The translations under genes and the position numbers were made by a program. A DNA stretch of 34,803 nucleotides. Origin: a bacterium. Its GTDB lineage: Bacteria; Fidelibacterota; Marinisomatia; Marinisomatales; JAHJCW01. The stretch spans positions 1 to 34,803 of the forward strand of contig JAUWFQ010000007.1 of NCBI GenBank assembly GCA_030606865.1. The letters run 5' to 3'. A model generated the notes under the pieces. It was not told the DNA's origin. It saw only the letters and a program-made list of their open reading frames with translations, and searched no databases. Within the stretch, counting starts at the first letter, position 1, and each line of letters starts with the position of its first letter. This document shows, piece by piece, positions 15,151 to 24,455 of the stretch.

Positions 15151-15180
15151 AAAAAAAGCCTTCTTTCGAAGGCTTTTTTT
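15151..15180 (+). terminator. Rho-independent terminator after the small repeat-protein gene
   Basis: GCCTTC (15158-15163), TTTC loop, GAAGGC (15168-15173), flanked by seven A before and seven T after. Confidence 0.92.
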
Positions 15181-15229
15181 ATAAATGTTAATTAATCATT
15201 AATTACATTATCTAAATTCCCTCTGCACT

Positions 15230-16510
15230 ATGAATATTTCTTTGTCTATTAGATTATCTACTATAATACTATTTTTGTTATTTGTTGGAGTTTTTGGTCA
15301 AAACCCAATTGTAAAAAAAATTGTGTTTATTGGTCAGAGTAAAACAAAACCGTATATATTAAAACGAGAAATTCAGCATCTTAAAAATGTTCCATTAGAT
15401 TTTTCACTAGCTGAAGCAGATAGACAACGTCTTGAAAATCTAGGAATATTCAGCATGGTGACATTGCAAGTATTCAATCAAAATCAAAATGAAGTTGTGT
15501 TACGGTATACATTAATTGAATCATGGCGGTTTTTTCCGATGATAACACCTATATATGATGAGAAATGGGGTTGGTCGGTTGGTGCAATGTTAATGATCAA
15601 TAATTTTCGAGGAAGGAATGAATCCTTTTCAATTCAAGGTCAATATGGCGGACAAAACACACTTGGTATTGAATTTATTAACCCTTGGATTGCAGGTGAC
15701 CATATATCATTTCAATTTGGAGCAGGGAATAATATTTATGATCATACTTTTTTGCCCTATGATATTAATAGTAATAATTTTCAATTTGGATTAGGCAAAT
15801 ATTTTACGAATGAAATTAGGGCAAAAATAGGATTAAAAGTAATTGATAGAACTTATTCTAATGAAACGATTACTAAGAACTACCAGTATGTTATTCCACA
15901 TCTAAATATAATGTATGATACAAGGGATTTATATGCTAATCCAAGTGAGGGAATTATCAGTGCGAATAGTATCTTTTATAGATTAGGTATTAAAGGTGAT
16001 AAAAATAACCAATTGGTATGGAATCAATCGACTAGCTATTTTAAGGAACTGATTGGTGGTAGCAGGAACATGGTCGCAGGTGTTAATCTTGCCAGTTTAT
16101 TATCGTTCAGTAAAAATCTTGATGTTTGGTATGATTACCTTGGAGGAGCATATACAATTAGAGGATGGATGGTACCGACAGTTGAATTATATACTAATAG
16201 TGATCAATCTTATAGATTTGGTATGAACTGGATTACGGCTTCAGCTGAAATAAGGCAAATAATTATTCCTAAATTTGCAACTAAGTATAATAATGAATTC
16301 GGACTATCAATTGCGGCATTCGCCGATATTGGAACAATTGATAATAGTATGTCTGAACTAATTCAGCAAGCACCATTGATAGGACTCGGTATTGGAATAC
16401 GCATTCCTTGGCCCGTTATTAAATCTTTAAGATTGGATTATGGTTGGTCCTTTTACCAAGGAAAATATGTAGAGCAGTCACTCCATTTCGCATTTGGCGA
16501 GAAGTTTTAA
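15230..16510 (+). CDS. Omp85/BamA-superfamily outer-membrane protein with a single POTRA
   Basis: A 426-residue protein with a signal peptide ending near VFGQNP. One POTRA-like domain follows (about 24-100: IVKKIVFIGQSKTKPYILKR, EADRQRLENLGIFSMVTLQVF). The rest is a 16-strand-type barrel of the D15/bacterial surface antigen kind, with GGAYTIRGW near residue 304 corresponding to the conserved (V/I)RG(F/Y) motif of loop 6, and a terminal Phe (HFAFGEKF) as outer-membrane proteins have for Bam recognition. Standard BamA has five POTRAs and about 800 residues, so this is not BamA itself. It may be a TamA-like or lineage-specific translocation or lipid-transport protein. It ends one base before the convergent plsY stop. 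Confidence 0.82.
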   Translation: MNISLSIRLSTIILFLLFVGVFGQNPIVKKIVFIGQSKTKPYILKREIQHLKNVPLDFSLAEADRQRLENLGIFSMVTLQVFNQNQNEVVLRYTLIESWRFFPMITPIYDEKWGWSVGAMLMINNFRGRNESFSIQGQYGGQNTLGIEFINPWIAGDHISFQFGAGNNIYDHTFLPYDINSNNFQFGLGKYFTNEIRAKIGLKVIDRTYSNETITKNYQYVIPHLNIMYDTRDLYANPSEGIISANSIFYRLGIKGDKNNQLVWNQSTSYFKELIGGSRNMVAGVNLASLLSFSKNLDVWYDYLGGAYTIRGWMVPTVELYTNSDQSYRFGMNWITASAEIRQIIIPKFATKYNNEFGLSIAAFADIGTIDNSMSELIQQAPLIGLGIGIRIPWPVIKSLRLDYGWSFYQGKYVEQSLHFAFGEKF

Positions 16511-16511
16511 C

Positions 16512-17174
16512 CTATTTTTTTCTTTTGAATATCATCGCTTTTTCAAAGCGATTTTCAGTTCCGTCTCGTAAGCGTACAATATTACTACGATGTGTAAAAA
16601 TTGCAAACCATGGTATTAACAAAGCGAATATCAATAATGATAATGAACTTTGCTGAATTCCAAAAAGAGGAAGTATAAGTAAAATTATCGGTAAAGCGAC
16701 TGTTGCTAAAATTGAGCTAAGAGATACATATCCGGTGGTAATAAGCGTAATGACAAATACTATAATACAGAGTGGTAAAGCAATAGGGAATAATGCAAGT
16801 AGCATTCCAGCGAGGGTGCCGATACCTTTTCCACCACGGAATCCGGCAAATATTGTATAAGTATGACCTAATACTGCAGCAAAGCCACATAAAATCTGAA
16901 TTACTCCAATATCAATAATTGGCTGACCTTGGAAAAGTGCCGTGGCATAAATTGCTGTTGGTAACCATCCTTTAAATATATCAATCAATACTACAATCAA
17001 AGCCGGTTTCCATCCTAATACCCTGAAAACGTTAGTGCCGCCGGCATTACCGCTGCCATGTTCCCGAATATCAATCCCTTTTACTATTTTTCCTAAAATA
17101 ATACTTGTTGGAATTGAGCCGGTAATAAAGCTCAGCAAAAGTAATAAAAGTAGTTGTATATATGATTCAATCAT
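16512..17174 (-). CDS. plsY: Glycerol-3-phosphate acyltransferase PlsY
   Basis: A 220-residue integral membrane acyltransferase that moves the acyl group from acyl-phosphate to glycerol-3-phosphate, the first step of phospholipid synthesis. Family motifs are GSIPTSIILGK near the N-terminus, HGSGNAGGTNVFRVLGWKPA, and GFRGGKGIGT (the glycine-rich region) near residue 105. About seven hydrophobic segments fit the known topology, and the length is normal. Its ATG lies inside the end of the upstream FakA-FakB-like gene (8-base overlap), so translation is probably coupled. That pairing fits the chemistry, because fatty acid kinase makes the acyl-phosphate that PlsY uses. Confidence 0.95.
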   Translation of the reverse strand: MIESYIQLLLLLLLSFITGSIPTSIILGKIVKGIDIREHGSGNAGGTNVFRVLGWKPALIVVLIDIFKGWLPTAIYATALFQGQPIIDIGVIQILCGFAAVLGHTYTIFAGFRGGKGIGTLAGMLLALFPIALPLCIIVFVITLITTGYVSLSSILATVALPIILLILPLFGIQQSSLSLLIFALLIPWFAIFTHRSNIVRLRDGTENRFEKAMIFKRKK

Positions 17175-18966
17175 TTATTTGATTATCTTGTATTTGGACT
17201 GCAATCCCCATTGCATTAGTACCTGCGTGAGTTCCCAATCCCGGGCCAATTTGTGAAAAGAATACACTGCTTTTACCAATTTTATTAATAAAATGTTTTT
17301 CGAATTTACGAGCACGTTGTTCACAATTTCCATGTGCAATTCCAATTCGATATTGTGAATTAGGGGGTATTTTTTTCTCAATATATTTAAGAAATCGATC
17401 ATATAGGTTTTTTTTACCAAATATTTTACCATCGGTTACTATTTTACCTTTTTCATCTAAAGATAGAATTGGGTGAGCGTGTAATAGATCAGCAATAGTT
17501 TTTTTAGATTTAGAGATACGACCACCACGAACAATATATTCAAGTGTGTGTAATAAAATATAAATTTTTGTATTCTTGATTGCATTATTTATATCGTTAA
17601 TAATTTCATCATGAGTTTTATTTGCATTAATTGCTTCTGCAGCGCGAATTGCAATTAATCCTATTCCAATAGATAGACTGTTAGAATCAATCACGGTAGT
17701 AGGAAAATTAGTTAGCGTCTTTGAAGCTGTTAAAGCAGATTGCATAGTTCCACTATTTATTGCCGGTAAATGAATTGAAATAGCGGACTCATAATGTGTT
17801 GCTAAAAACTGATACTGCCTTCTAAAGTCTCCGGGAGATGGTTGACTTGTTTTTGGATGAATTGGATTATTTTGTAACTCATCCCAAAATTCCTCACTTG
17901 TCAGTGTGACTTTATCAATATAATGTTTATCTCCAAAATTTAATCGTACAGGGACAACATGTATATTTCTATCTTCTAATATGCTGTCGGGAAGATCTGC
18001 TGTTGAATCAACAACTAAGGCAATGCGTTTATGTTGCCTATGTGCATCTTTTTGTTGTTGAAGCATATCATCAGCTTTATCTTTAGATACCTTACCAAAA
18101 CTCTGACATATTTCAAATACTGTTTTTGGTCTATCTGTATGAATATGCACTTTAGCTTTGTGTTTTGATCCGGCGATAATTAACGAATCTCCAAGCACCA
18201 TGAGTTGGTCTTTTAATTTAATTCTATTAATACTGTCTCCAATAATAATACATTCGGTACAATATTGATATTTTTCGTTAAAACTTATTTCCTTAAGATT
18301 AGGTTTTTTAAATAAACTTGGAATACTTATACTTATCTTGCGTATTTTACCTTCGCTTATGAATTTTTGAATTCCTTGTAATAGATCAGCAAAACCTTGT
18401 CCACCCGCATCCACAACACCAGCTTTTGCCAACACTTTTAATTTTTTTGGTGTTTCTTTTACTGATTTTTGGGCAATTTTTAAGGCACGAGCGAAAACTT
18501 CTACAAAATCAGAATATTTATCACTAAATCTATGTAGTGCATCAGACCAATCACTTATGACAGTTAAAATTGTTCCTTCTACCGGATTAAGTAAAGCTTG
18601 ATATGCATATTGTTTTCCAATTTTTACTGCTTCTGCAAATTGTTGTGTTGTCACTTTAGTATGGTTTTGTAATCCTTCAGCTAAACCAACAAGAAATTGA
18701 GCAAGAATTGAACCCGCATTACCTCTAGCACCGTCTAAGGAAGAATCAGCAATGAGATTGCTCATATCAGCAATATTGGAATGAACATTTTGTTGGATAT
18801 CGTCTTTAATAACTGACAGTGTATATGCCATATTTGTTCCGGTGTCTGCATCGGGAACGGGAAAAACATTTATTTCATTTAGATAGTCTTCTCTCTCAAG
18901 CACCCTCAGCAATCCTGCCGATAATACACGGTATAGCCGAATTCCATCTAAATATTCAATACTCAT
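17167..18966 (-). CDS. Fused fatty acid kinase: DAK2 (FakA-like) plus DegV (FakB-like)
   Basis: A 599-residue cytoplasmic fusion. Residues 1-200 are a DAK2/DhaL nucleotide-binding domain with the metal-binding NVFPVPDADTGTNM (D39, D41) and DGARGNAGSILAQF. Residues about 225-310 match the FakA middle domain (CTECIIIGD, KVHIHTDRP). From about residue 316 a full DegV domain begins: ALVVDSTADLP, TSQPSPGDF, a SGT motif in the INSGTMQSA stretch, RGGRISKSKK, IAHGNCEQRA and GPGLGTHAG. In Firmicutes, FakA phosphorylates fatty acids held by separate FakB (DegV) proteins; here both parts are one chain. The product acyl-phosphate feeds PlsY, whose gene overlaps by eight bases. Fusions of this kind are known as DAK2/DegV family proteins, but direct evidence for fatty acid kinase activity in this lineage is not in the sequence. 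Confidence 0.9.
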   Translation of the reverse strand: MSIEYLDGIRLYRVLSAGLLRVLEREDYLNEINVFPVPDADTGTNMAYTLSVIKDDIQQNVHSNIADMSNLIADSSLDGARGNAGSILAQFLVGLAEGLQNHTKVTTQQFAEAVKIGKQYAYQALLNPVEGTILTVISDWSDALHRFSDKYSDFVEVFARALKIAQKSVKETPKKLKVLAKAGVVDAGGQGFADLLQGIQKFISEGKIRKISISIPSLFKKPNLKEISFNEKYQYCTECIIIGDSINRIKLKDQLMVLGDSLIIAGSKHKAKVHIHTDRPKTVFEICQSFGKVSKDKADDMLQQQKDAHRQHKRIALVVDSTADLPDSILEDRNIHVVPVRLNFGDKHYIDKVTLTSEEFWDELQNNPIHPKTSQPSPGDFRRQYQFLATHYESAISIHLPAINSGTMQSALTASKTLTNFPTTVIDSNSLSIGIGLIAIRAAEAINANKTHDEIINDINNAIKNTKIYILLHTLEYIVRGGRISKSKKTIADLLHAHPILSLDEKGKIVTDGKIFGKKNLYDRFLKYIEKKIPPNSQYRIGIAHGNCEQRARKFEKHFINKIGKSSVFFSQIGPGLGTHAGTNAMGIAVQIQDNQIND

Positions 18967-18993
18967 AATCTCATTTTACTATATATTACCTAT

Positions 18994-19617
18994 TTACGGA
19001 AGTTGATTTTTATCTGGCGCGATCATACCTCCGGAAATGAGGGTTTTTAGTCCTTCCTCAATGCTCAATCCTGATGGTCTTACATCCTTCTCTTTTACAA
19101 ATAACATAAATCCTGACGTAGGATTTGGTGTAGTCGGGAGAAATACATGAACATATTGTACGCCGTTTTTACTTTTTGAATATGCAGTTACAAATGCTAA
19201 TGTCCATAAACCTTTTCGAGGATATTCTATCAAAACAACTTGTTTAAAGTTCCCTTTGCCGGGCATTGTTAAAGTTTGCATGATTTGTCGGGATGAAGTA
19301 TATATCGTATTGATTAACGGTAATTTTTCCATGATACCTTCAAAGAAGGCAAACAATCGTTTTCCGACTACATTACTAACTACAAGCCCGATAAAAATTA
19401 TAACTAATAGAGCAACTAGAAATTCTATTATACTTGCCATGACTTCATTATTACTAAAAAATGGAATTGTTTTTAAATATGGGATATCAGGTGCAATTCC
19501 AACGATGAAACGTATTAATAGGTATGTAATGTAAATAGGTAATAGTGTGAGAATTCCGGTCAGAAATTTATTTCTTACTAACCTTACAGGTTTTTTTCTT
19601 TTGTTTTTTTTTGCCAT
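18994..19617 (-). CDS. DUF502 family membrane protein
   Basis: A 207-residue protein of the DUF502 family. It has a basic N-terminus (KKNKRKKPVRLVRNKF), a first membrane helix LTGILTLLPIYITYLLIRFIV, a second at about residues 62-85 (IIEFLVALLVIIFIGLVV), and a soluble C-terminal part with the conserved LPLINTIYTSSRQ, FKQVVLIEYPRKGLWTLAFVT, VFLPTTPNPTSGFM and SGG motifs. The function is unknown. It sits between the DNA methyltransferase gene (one-base gap) and the fatty acid kinase fusion (27-base gap), all on the minus strand, so the genes form one operon. The membrane lipid genes downstream may hint at a membrane role. Confidence 0.9.
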   Translation of the reverse strand: MAKKNKRKKPVRLVRNKFLTGILTLLPIYITYLLIRFIVGIAPDIPYLKTIPFFSNNEVMASIIEFLVALLVIIFIGLVVSNVVGKRLFAFFEGIMEKLPLINTIYTSSRQIMQTLTMPGKGNFKQVVLIEYPRKGLWTLAFVTAYSKSKNGVQYVHVFLPTTPNPTSGFMLFVKEKDVRPSGLSIEEGLKTLISGGMIAPDKNQLP

Positions 19618-19618
19618 G

Positions 19619-20122
19619 TTAGTGTGTATTTAAATTTTCCTTTTCAAATTCAAGAAGATATTTTTTCATATTTAATCCACCGCCATAACCTCCTAATTTA
19701 CCATTATTTGCAATTATCCTGTGGCATGGAATAATTATTGGAAAGGGATTGCGAGCATTAGCGCTGCCAACTGCTCGGGCGGCTTTTGGATTATTTAGTC
19801 TATGTGCAATTTGGCTATATGATACTGTCTCACCGTAGGGGACTTTTGCGACTTCCGCTAATGCTTTTTTATAGAACTGAGGCATTTCCATTTTTGTTTT
19901 GATTGTAAAGTGTCTTCTATTTCCATCAAAATATTCGGTAAGCTGACTGATTACGTCTTCAAAACCGGATTTATCTTCAATAATATCTACATTTGGATAT
20001 ATTTTTTGTAATATTTGTTCCGAGATATCTTCATTTGGTAAATATACCCTCAAGAAACTGTTGTCGTCCCGTACTAACCCTAAGTTTCCAATCTGTGTTT
20101 TAATTTGAGTATAATAAATCAT
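19619..20122 (-). CDS. ogt: Methylated-DNA--protein-cysteine methyltransferase
   Basis: A 167-residue suicide repair protein that takes the alkyl group from O6-alkylguanine onto a cysteine. The active site PCHRII has the acceptor Cys133, and the flanking VPYGETVSYSQIA, AARAVGSANARNPFPIIIPCHR (in parts) and GGYGGGLNMKKYLLEFE motifs are all family hallmarks, including the helix-turn-helix and the Asn hinge. The length is typical of Ogt. It is one base from DUF502 downstream and one from the EamA gene upstream, so it is cotranscribed with both. There is no Ada domain. Confidence 0.95.
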   Translation of the reverse strand: MIYYTQIKTQIGNLGLVRDDNSFLRVYLPNEDISEQILQKIYPNVDIIEDKSGFEDVISQLTEYFDGNRRHFTIKTKMEMPQFYKKALAEVAKVPYGETVSYSQIAHRLNNPKAARAVGSANARNPFPIIIPCHRIIANNGKLGGYGGGLNMKKYLLEFEKENLNTH

Positions 20123-20123
20123 A

Positions 20124-20999
20124 TTATTTCCTACGATAATTTACTAACACGGCACCTAAAATAATTAAACTTGCACCAATTAATATCATAAATGATAATT
20201 GTTCGTCTAAAAATATCCATCCAATAAAAATAGCAATAATGGGTGAAAAAAAAGTAACATACGTAATCTGCGTCAAAGATAAATATGAGAACAGCCAAAA
20301 ATAGAGCGAGAAAGTAATTACCGATCCAAATAGAATTAAGTATGCTGTAGCCAAAATATTGGTTTTAGTCCAGATCATAACTTGACCCGGTTCAGTGAAA
20401 ATTGCGATGCACAATAGAAATATACCGCCAATAGTTTGTGCCATTGCATTTAATTGAAATGTATTTACTTCAGACTTGTATTTCTTAAGATAGGCATTTG
20501 GCCAGGATGCAACTATTATTGCAATTAATATTACAACAATACCAATACTTACATTTTCACCACCTAAGTTTCCGCTTTGAGAAATAATGAAAACAGTTCC
20601 TGCTATACCCAATGCTAAACTTATAATTTTCTTTTTATTTAGCTTTTCATTTGGTAAATAAAAATGAGCCATTAGTGTAGTAATTATTGGAAAACTTGTC
20701 CACAATATTGATGCTAGATTGGAATAAATAAATTGCGTCGCCCAATATGTTAAGGCATAACTAATACCAAAATTCAGGAATCCAAATTGCAGGTAAAGTG
20801 ATATGGCTCTTTTATTTAGCGGTAATTTTTCACGACGGAAAAACATGATTCCCCAAAAAATTAATCCGCTAAGTAAAAACCGTATTCCGACTGCATACGA
20901 AGGTACCATTCCTTCGTTTAGACTAACTTTAAGTGCGAGCCAAGTCGTTCCCCAAATTATTGAGAGCAGGGCATAAGCAATATATATTTTGGTTTTCAT
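20124..20999 (-). CDS. EamA/DMT-family transporter
   Basis: A 291-residue inner-membrane protein with about ten hydrophobic segments in two similar halves, as in the drug/metabolite transporter superfamily. The start YALLSIIWGTTWLALKVSLNEG is typical, with the IWG-T motif in helix 1, and the second half has ILFGSVITFSLYFWLFSYLSLT and FFSPIIAIFIGWIFLDE. Family members export amino acids, nucleobases or other small metabolites; the substrate cannot be read from the sequence. It is the first gene of a compact minus-strand group that runs to plsY. Confidence 0.9.
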   Translation of the reverse strand: MKTKIYIAYALLSIIWGTTWLALKVSLNEGMVPSYAVGIRFLLSGLIFWGIMFFRREKLPLNKRAISLYLQFGFLNFGISYALTYWATQFIYSNLASILWTSFPIITTLMAHFYLPNEKLNKKKIISLALGIAGTVFIISQSGNLGGENVSIGIVVILIAIIVASWPNAYLKKYKSEVNTFQLNAMAQTIGGIFLLCIAIFTEPGQVMIWTKTNILATAYLILFGSVITFSLYFWLFSYLSLTQITYVTFFSPIIAIFIGWIFLDEQLSFMILIGASLIILGAVLVNYRRK

Positions 21000-21021
21000 A
21001 CTAAATTATGGTAGAAATTTA

Positions 21022-21046
21022 ATCGCCCTGCGATATACAGGGCGAT
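21022..21046 (-). terminator. Hairpin after secF, possible terminator
   Basis: ATCGCCCTG (21022-21030), seven-base loop, CAGGGCGAT (21038-21046) is a perfect nine-base stem in the gap between secF and the EamA gene. On the minus strand only a short T-poor stretch follows, so termination may be weak. Confidence 0.55.
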
Positions 21047-21075
21047 GTAAAAGTTTATGATATATTTAGTTTGTG

Positions 21076-22002
21076 TTACTTTTGTCTTGTGTGAAGTAAT
21101 GCTACAATTGGACTGGCAATATACATACTGGAATATGTACCTACTATTACACCAACCATCATTGCGAAAGCAAAATTATGTATTACTTCACCACCGAATA
21201 AACACAATATTAACACCACGAAAAATGTTGTTAATGATGTAATAATTGTTCTACTTAAAGAAGCGTTAATACTAGTATTAATAATAGTTAAATAATCATC
21301 ACGGCGGCGAGTTTTGATGTTCTCACGAATTCTATCAAAAATAACGATCGTGTCGTTCAGCGAATATCCAACAATTGTTAAAAATGCAGCAATAATCGGT
21401 AATGATATTTCCAGACCGAGAATTGAAAAGATACCAAGAGTTATTAGAACATCGTGAGCGAGTGCTGCAATTGCACCTAAAGCGAATTTAAACTCAAATC
21501 TAATCGAAATATAAATGAGGATTAAGGCGAGAGCAGAGATAATTGCCATGATCACTTTACCACTAAGTTCTGCACCGACTTTAGGACCGACCTTATCAAT
21601 GCTTAATATAAAATCTTTAGTGTTTTCTGGCACACTTTCAGGAAATGCTTCATAAAAGTGGTCAATCACAGCTTGAGCTAAATTACCGTGTTCCTCTTCC
21701 TGGCTTGCAAGCCTTACAGAAATACTTGAAGGACTGCCAAAATGTTTTATTTCCTGTTTGCTGTAATCGTAATTAATACCCTCGACATTAACACTGCTTA
21801 ATGAACTACGAATATCGTTTATATCCATTTCTTTTGTGAAATTAACTGCGACCATAGTTCCACCTTCAAAGTCAATGCTAAGTTTTGGTCCACCATGTAG
21901 TAATAGAGAAGCCAAACCTATAAAAATAATTACTCCGGATAGGATAAATCCTAACCGCATTTGTCTCATAAAATCTATACTTGTGTCTTTTATAATTCTC
22001 AT
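21076..22002 (-). CDS. secF: Protein translocase subunit SecF
   Basis: A 308-residue inner-membrane protein that works with SecD to drive protein export with the proton gradient. It has a first membrane helix, a periplasmic domain with LSIDFEGGTMVAVNF, and a five-helix C-terminal part containing KVGAELSGKVIMAII, GIFSILGLEISLPIIAAFLTIVGYSLNDTIVIFDRIRE (in parts), and SRTIITSLTTFF. Length is normal for SecF. The start overlaps the end of secD by four bases, so the two are coupled. Confidence 0.96.
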   Translation of the reverse strand: MRIIKDTSIDFMRQMRLGFILSGVIIFIGLASLLLHGGPKLSIDFEGGTMVAVNFTKEMDINDIRSSLSSVNVEGINYDYSKQEIKHFGSPSSISVRLASQEEEHGNLAQAVIDHFYEAFPESVPENTKDFILSIDKVGPKVGAELSGKVIMAIISALALILIYISIRFEFKFALGAIAALAHDVLITLGIFSILGLEISLPIIAAFLTIVGYSLNDTIVIFDRIRENIKTRRRDDYLTIINTSINASLSRTIITSLTTFFVVLILCLFGGEVIHNFAFAMMVGVIVGTYSSMYIASPIVALLHTRQK

Positions 22003-23915
22003 ATGCTTAGTTTCTGTAAATTTTTACGGTTTGTCATTGACATAAATATTGTGCGTGTTACGAAAATCGCTGTGAACATGCTAATTGCAATTCCCCAAAA
22101 TAGAACTGTTGCGAATCCGCGAATTGGCCCTGTTCCGAATTGATATAATACTAACGCCGCAATAACAGTAGTCATATTTGCGTCGATAATAGTTGTAAGT
22201 GCACGGTTATAACCGGCATCAATTGCGGCACGAGCAGTTTTACCTTTACGTAATTCTTCTCTAATCCGCTCAAAAATAATTACGTTTGCATCGATGGACA
22301 TACCCATCGTTAAAATTAATGCTGCAATACCGGGTAGCGTTAATGTCGCTTGTAATAGCGCTAAAATAGATAATACTAAAATCAGATTCCATATGAGGGC
22401 AAAATTAGCAATAGAGCCGGCGATTTTATAATAAATCAACATAAAGATCATAACGATGATCAATCCGATAATTACAGAACGAGTTCCTTGTTTAATTGAA
22501 TCTGCTCCCAAGGATGGTCCGACAATTCGTTCTTCGATTATTTGCACAGGTACCGGTAATGCACCAGCTCGTAACACAATTGCGATATCCTTAGCCTCGT
22601 TTAAATCAGCAAAACCCTGAATACGCGTACTGCCACCAGATATTTTTTCTATAATATTTGGTGCCATGTGAACTTTATTATCGAGGACAATCGCGATTCG
22701 ACGATTTACGTTGGCACCTGTGATCCGTGACCATTGTTTGGTGCCATCGCTATTCATTTCTACCAAAACTACTGGTTGTCCTGAAATATCACTTCCCATG
22801 CCGGAGATGCTTTCTTTAGCATCAGAGATTACTCCGCCGGTCAATTCCGGTTCATTTTCCAAATGATATAATCTATATATTTTTACTTGATTTCCGTTGG
22901 CATCAGTTATTTCAACAACTTTATTACTTAATAAAAATTTACTTGAAGTAGACTCAAGAAGTTCTACAACTTCCGGTAGAGCTGATATCTTATTTACTGC
23001 ATAAACATTGGACTCAGGTACACCGAGATCTCTGTCGAAATCTCTTAATAATGATGAAAACGGACGATCTTCAAACAATCGCTGATCTATTACAGCACTA
23101 GTATCTCCGTTTACTGCAATATCTTGTTCAGAATCACCAAATAATTCACTTACAGTTATTATTTTATCTTCGCTTACCTGCTCCACTTTTTCTTCTTGTG
23201 GTTCTATTTGTTCAGGTAATTCATTAGAAACTTCAGCTAAGTCCTTATTTCCTTTTAAAATATTATCTACTCGAATTAACATATCTTGTGTGATTTCTGC
23301 ATCTTTGACTAAATAGAATTCTAATAGTGCAGTGCTTTGTAATAAATCACGAGCCCTCTCTGAATCCTGAATTCCGGCTAATTCGATGATGATACGCTGA
23401 CTGCCTTGTTTCTGAATTGTCGGTTCGGCTACACCGAATTGGTCAACCCGGTTTTGAAGAATTTCGAGTACTCGATTAATTGCATCGTCCGATTCATCTC
23501 GTAGTTTACTAATGATTTCTTCGGTAGAAGCGCCGTATTCATGAAAATATCGCGCTAAGCGAAGATTATTTTCCTTGGAAATACTTGTAAATAAATTAAA
23601 GAAGTCCGCATCAGGCTCATTTAACCTTTTAGTTACTTTGTTTAGAGTATTTTCTAAATTTTTGTCTTTATTAATTGCAAGACCACTAATGAGAGTGGGT
23701 AAATCGACTTCTAAGACAATATACATTCCGCCTTTTAAGTCAAGTCCCTGCTTAATTATCTTAGATTCAATTGCTCTTAATTTTCCTTCTTCACGAAACG
23801 TTTCTTTCTTTTCCTCGGACATTTGTTGAAAAGAAATTGAAGGCCATAGGGAATAAATTGCCCATGCAAGTATGATTGTAATAATTATATATCTTGGAGT
23901 TAGTTTTTTGTTCAT
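21999..23915 (-). CDS. secD: Protein translocase subunit SecD
   Basis: A 638-residue SecD with an N-terminal membrane helix (YIIITIILAWAIYSLWPS), the motif GLDLKGGMYIVLEVD, first periplasmic domain with RVDQFGVAEPTIQKQGSQRIIIELAG, and the five-helix bundle with GPSLGADSIKQGTRSVIIG, GMSIDANVIIFERIREELR and TTIIDANMTTVIAALVLYQFGTGPIRGFA (in parts). Between the first periplasmic part and the second there is an acidic, low-complexity insert of about 90 residues (near 205-300) with EQIEPQEEKVEQVSED. No yajC lies beside it in this window. Confidence 0.96.
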   Translation of the reverse strand: MNKKLTPRYIIITIILAWAIYSLWPSISFQQMSEEKKETFREEGKLRAIESKIIKQGLDLKGGMYIVLEVDLPTLISGLAINKDKNLENTLNKVTKRLNEPDADFFNLFTSISKENNLRLARYFHEYGASTEEIISKLRDESDDAINRVLEILQNRVDQFGVAEPTIQKQGSQRIIIELAGIQDSERARDLLQSTALLEFYLVKDAEITQDMLIRVDNILKGNKDLAEVSNELPEQIEPQEEKVEQVSEDKIITVSELFGDSEQDIAVNGDTSAVIDQRLFEDRPFSSLLRDFDRDLGVPESNVYAVNKISALPEVVELLESTSSKFLLSNKVVEITDANGNQVKIYRLYHLENEPELTGGVISDAKESISGMGSDISGQPVVLVEMNSDGTKQWSRITGANVNRRIAIVLDNKVHMAPNIIEKISGGSTRIQGFADLNEAKDIAIVLRAGALPVPVQIIEERIVGPSLGADSIKQGTRSVIIGLIIVMIFMLIYYKIAGSIANFALIWNLILVLSILALLQATLTLPGIAALILTMGMSIDANVIIFERIREELRKGKTARAAIDAGYNRALTTIIDANMTTVIAALVLYQFGTGPIRGFATVLFWGIAISMFTAIFVTRTIFMSMTNRKNLQKLSI

Positions 23916-24005
23916 TTAAATGTGAATTTTATTACCTAAAAAAGTCTGCGAATATACCTTAAATGCGGTTTGGCAGTCAATTTCTATTTATATTGTGAAA
24001 TATAA

Positions 24006-24356
24006 TTATAGCCGTTTTCCACGGTCGGCTTTTTTAAGTCCCTTTACAACTAAATTATAAGAATCATCAATTAATTTGTAAATCAATTTATCAGGAAAGC
24101 TCCCATCAAGGATTATTGTATTCCAATGTTCCTTATCCATGTGGTAGCCCGGTATAATTGATTTATGCATCCCACGCAAAATCTGTGCTTTTTCCGGATC
24201 ACATTTTAAGTTAATGCGTAAAGGAGTTTCATCTTCGGCAATTAGCGCGAACATTTTGTTGATAAATTTGAATACTAAAGTTGTATCGTCAAAAGGATAT
24301 CTGGAGGTGACGGTTTTTTTGTGGCGTATGTATTGTTTTAATTGATTAGTGTCCAT
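24006..24356 (-). CDS. MmcQ/YjbR family protein
   Basis: A 116-residue protein of the MmcQ/YjbR family, which has a CyaY-like fold. Characteristic parts are SRYPFDDTTLVFKF, MFALI, NLKCDPEKAQILRGMHKSIIPGYHMDKEHWNTIIL (in parts) and a C-terminal LIDDSYNLVVKGLKK. The family is often annotated as DNA-binding, with weak evidence. The length and start at 24356 are normal. It stands alone between secD and a plus-strand lipoprotein gene. Confidence 0.88.
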   Translation of the reverse strand: MDTNQLKQYIRHKKTVTSRYPFDDTTLVFKFINKMFALIAEDETPLRINLKCDPEKAQILRGMHKSIIPGYHMDKEHWNTIILDGSFPDKLIYKLIDDSYNLVVKGLKKADRGKRL

Positions 24357-24455
24357 TAAAACTCCCGGATAATAGAGTAATATTAATTTTATATTTATTT
24401 ATCATTTGTATATATCAATTTACTAACCGTATCTTTTAAATAGTTTAAGAATATT

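Noticed and set aside
15230-16510. Assignment as BamA
   Set aside because: Only one POTRA and 426 residues, against five POTRAs and about 800 residues in BamA.
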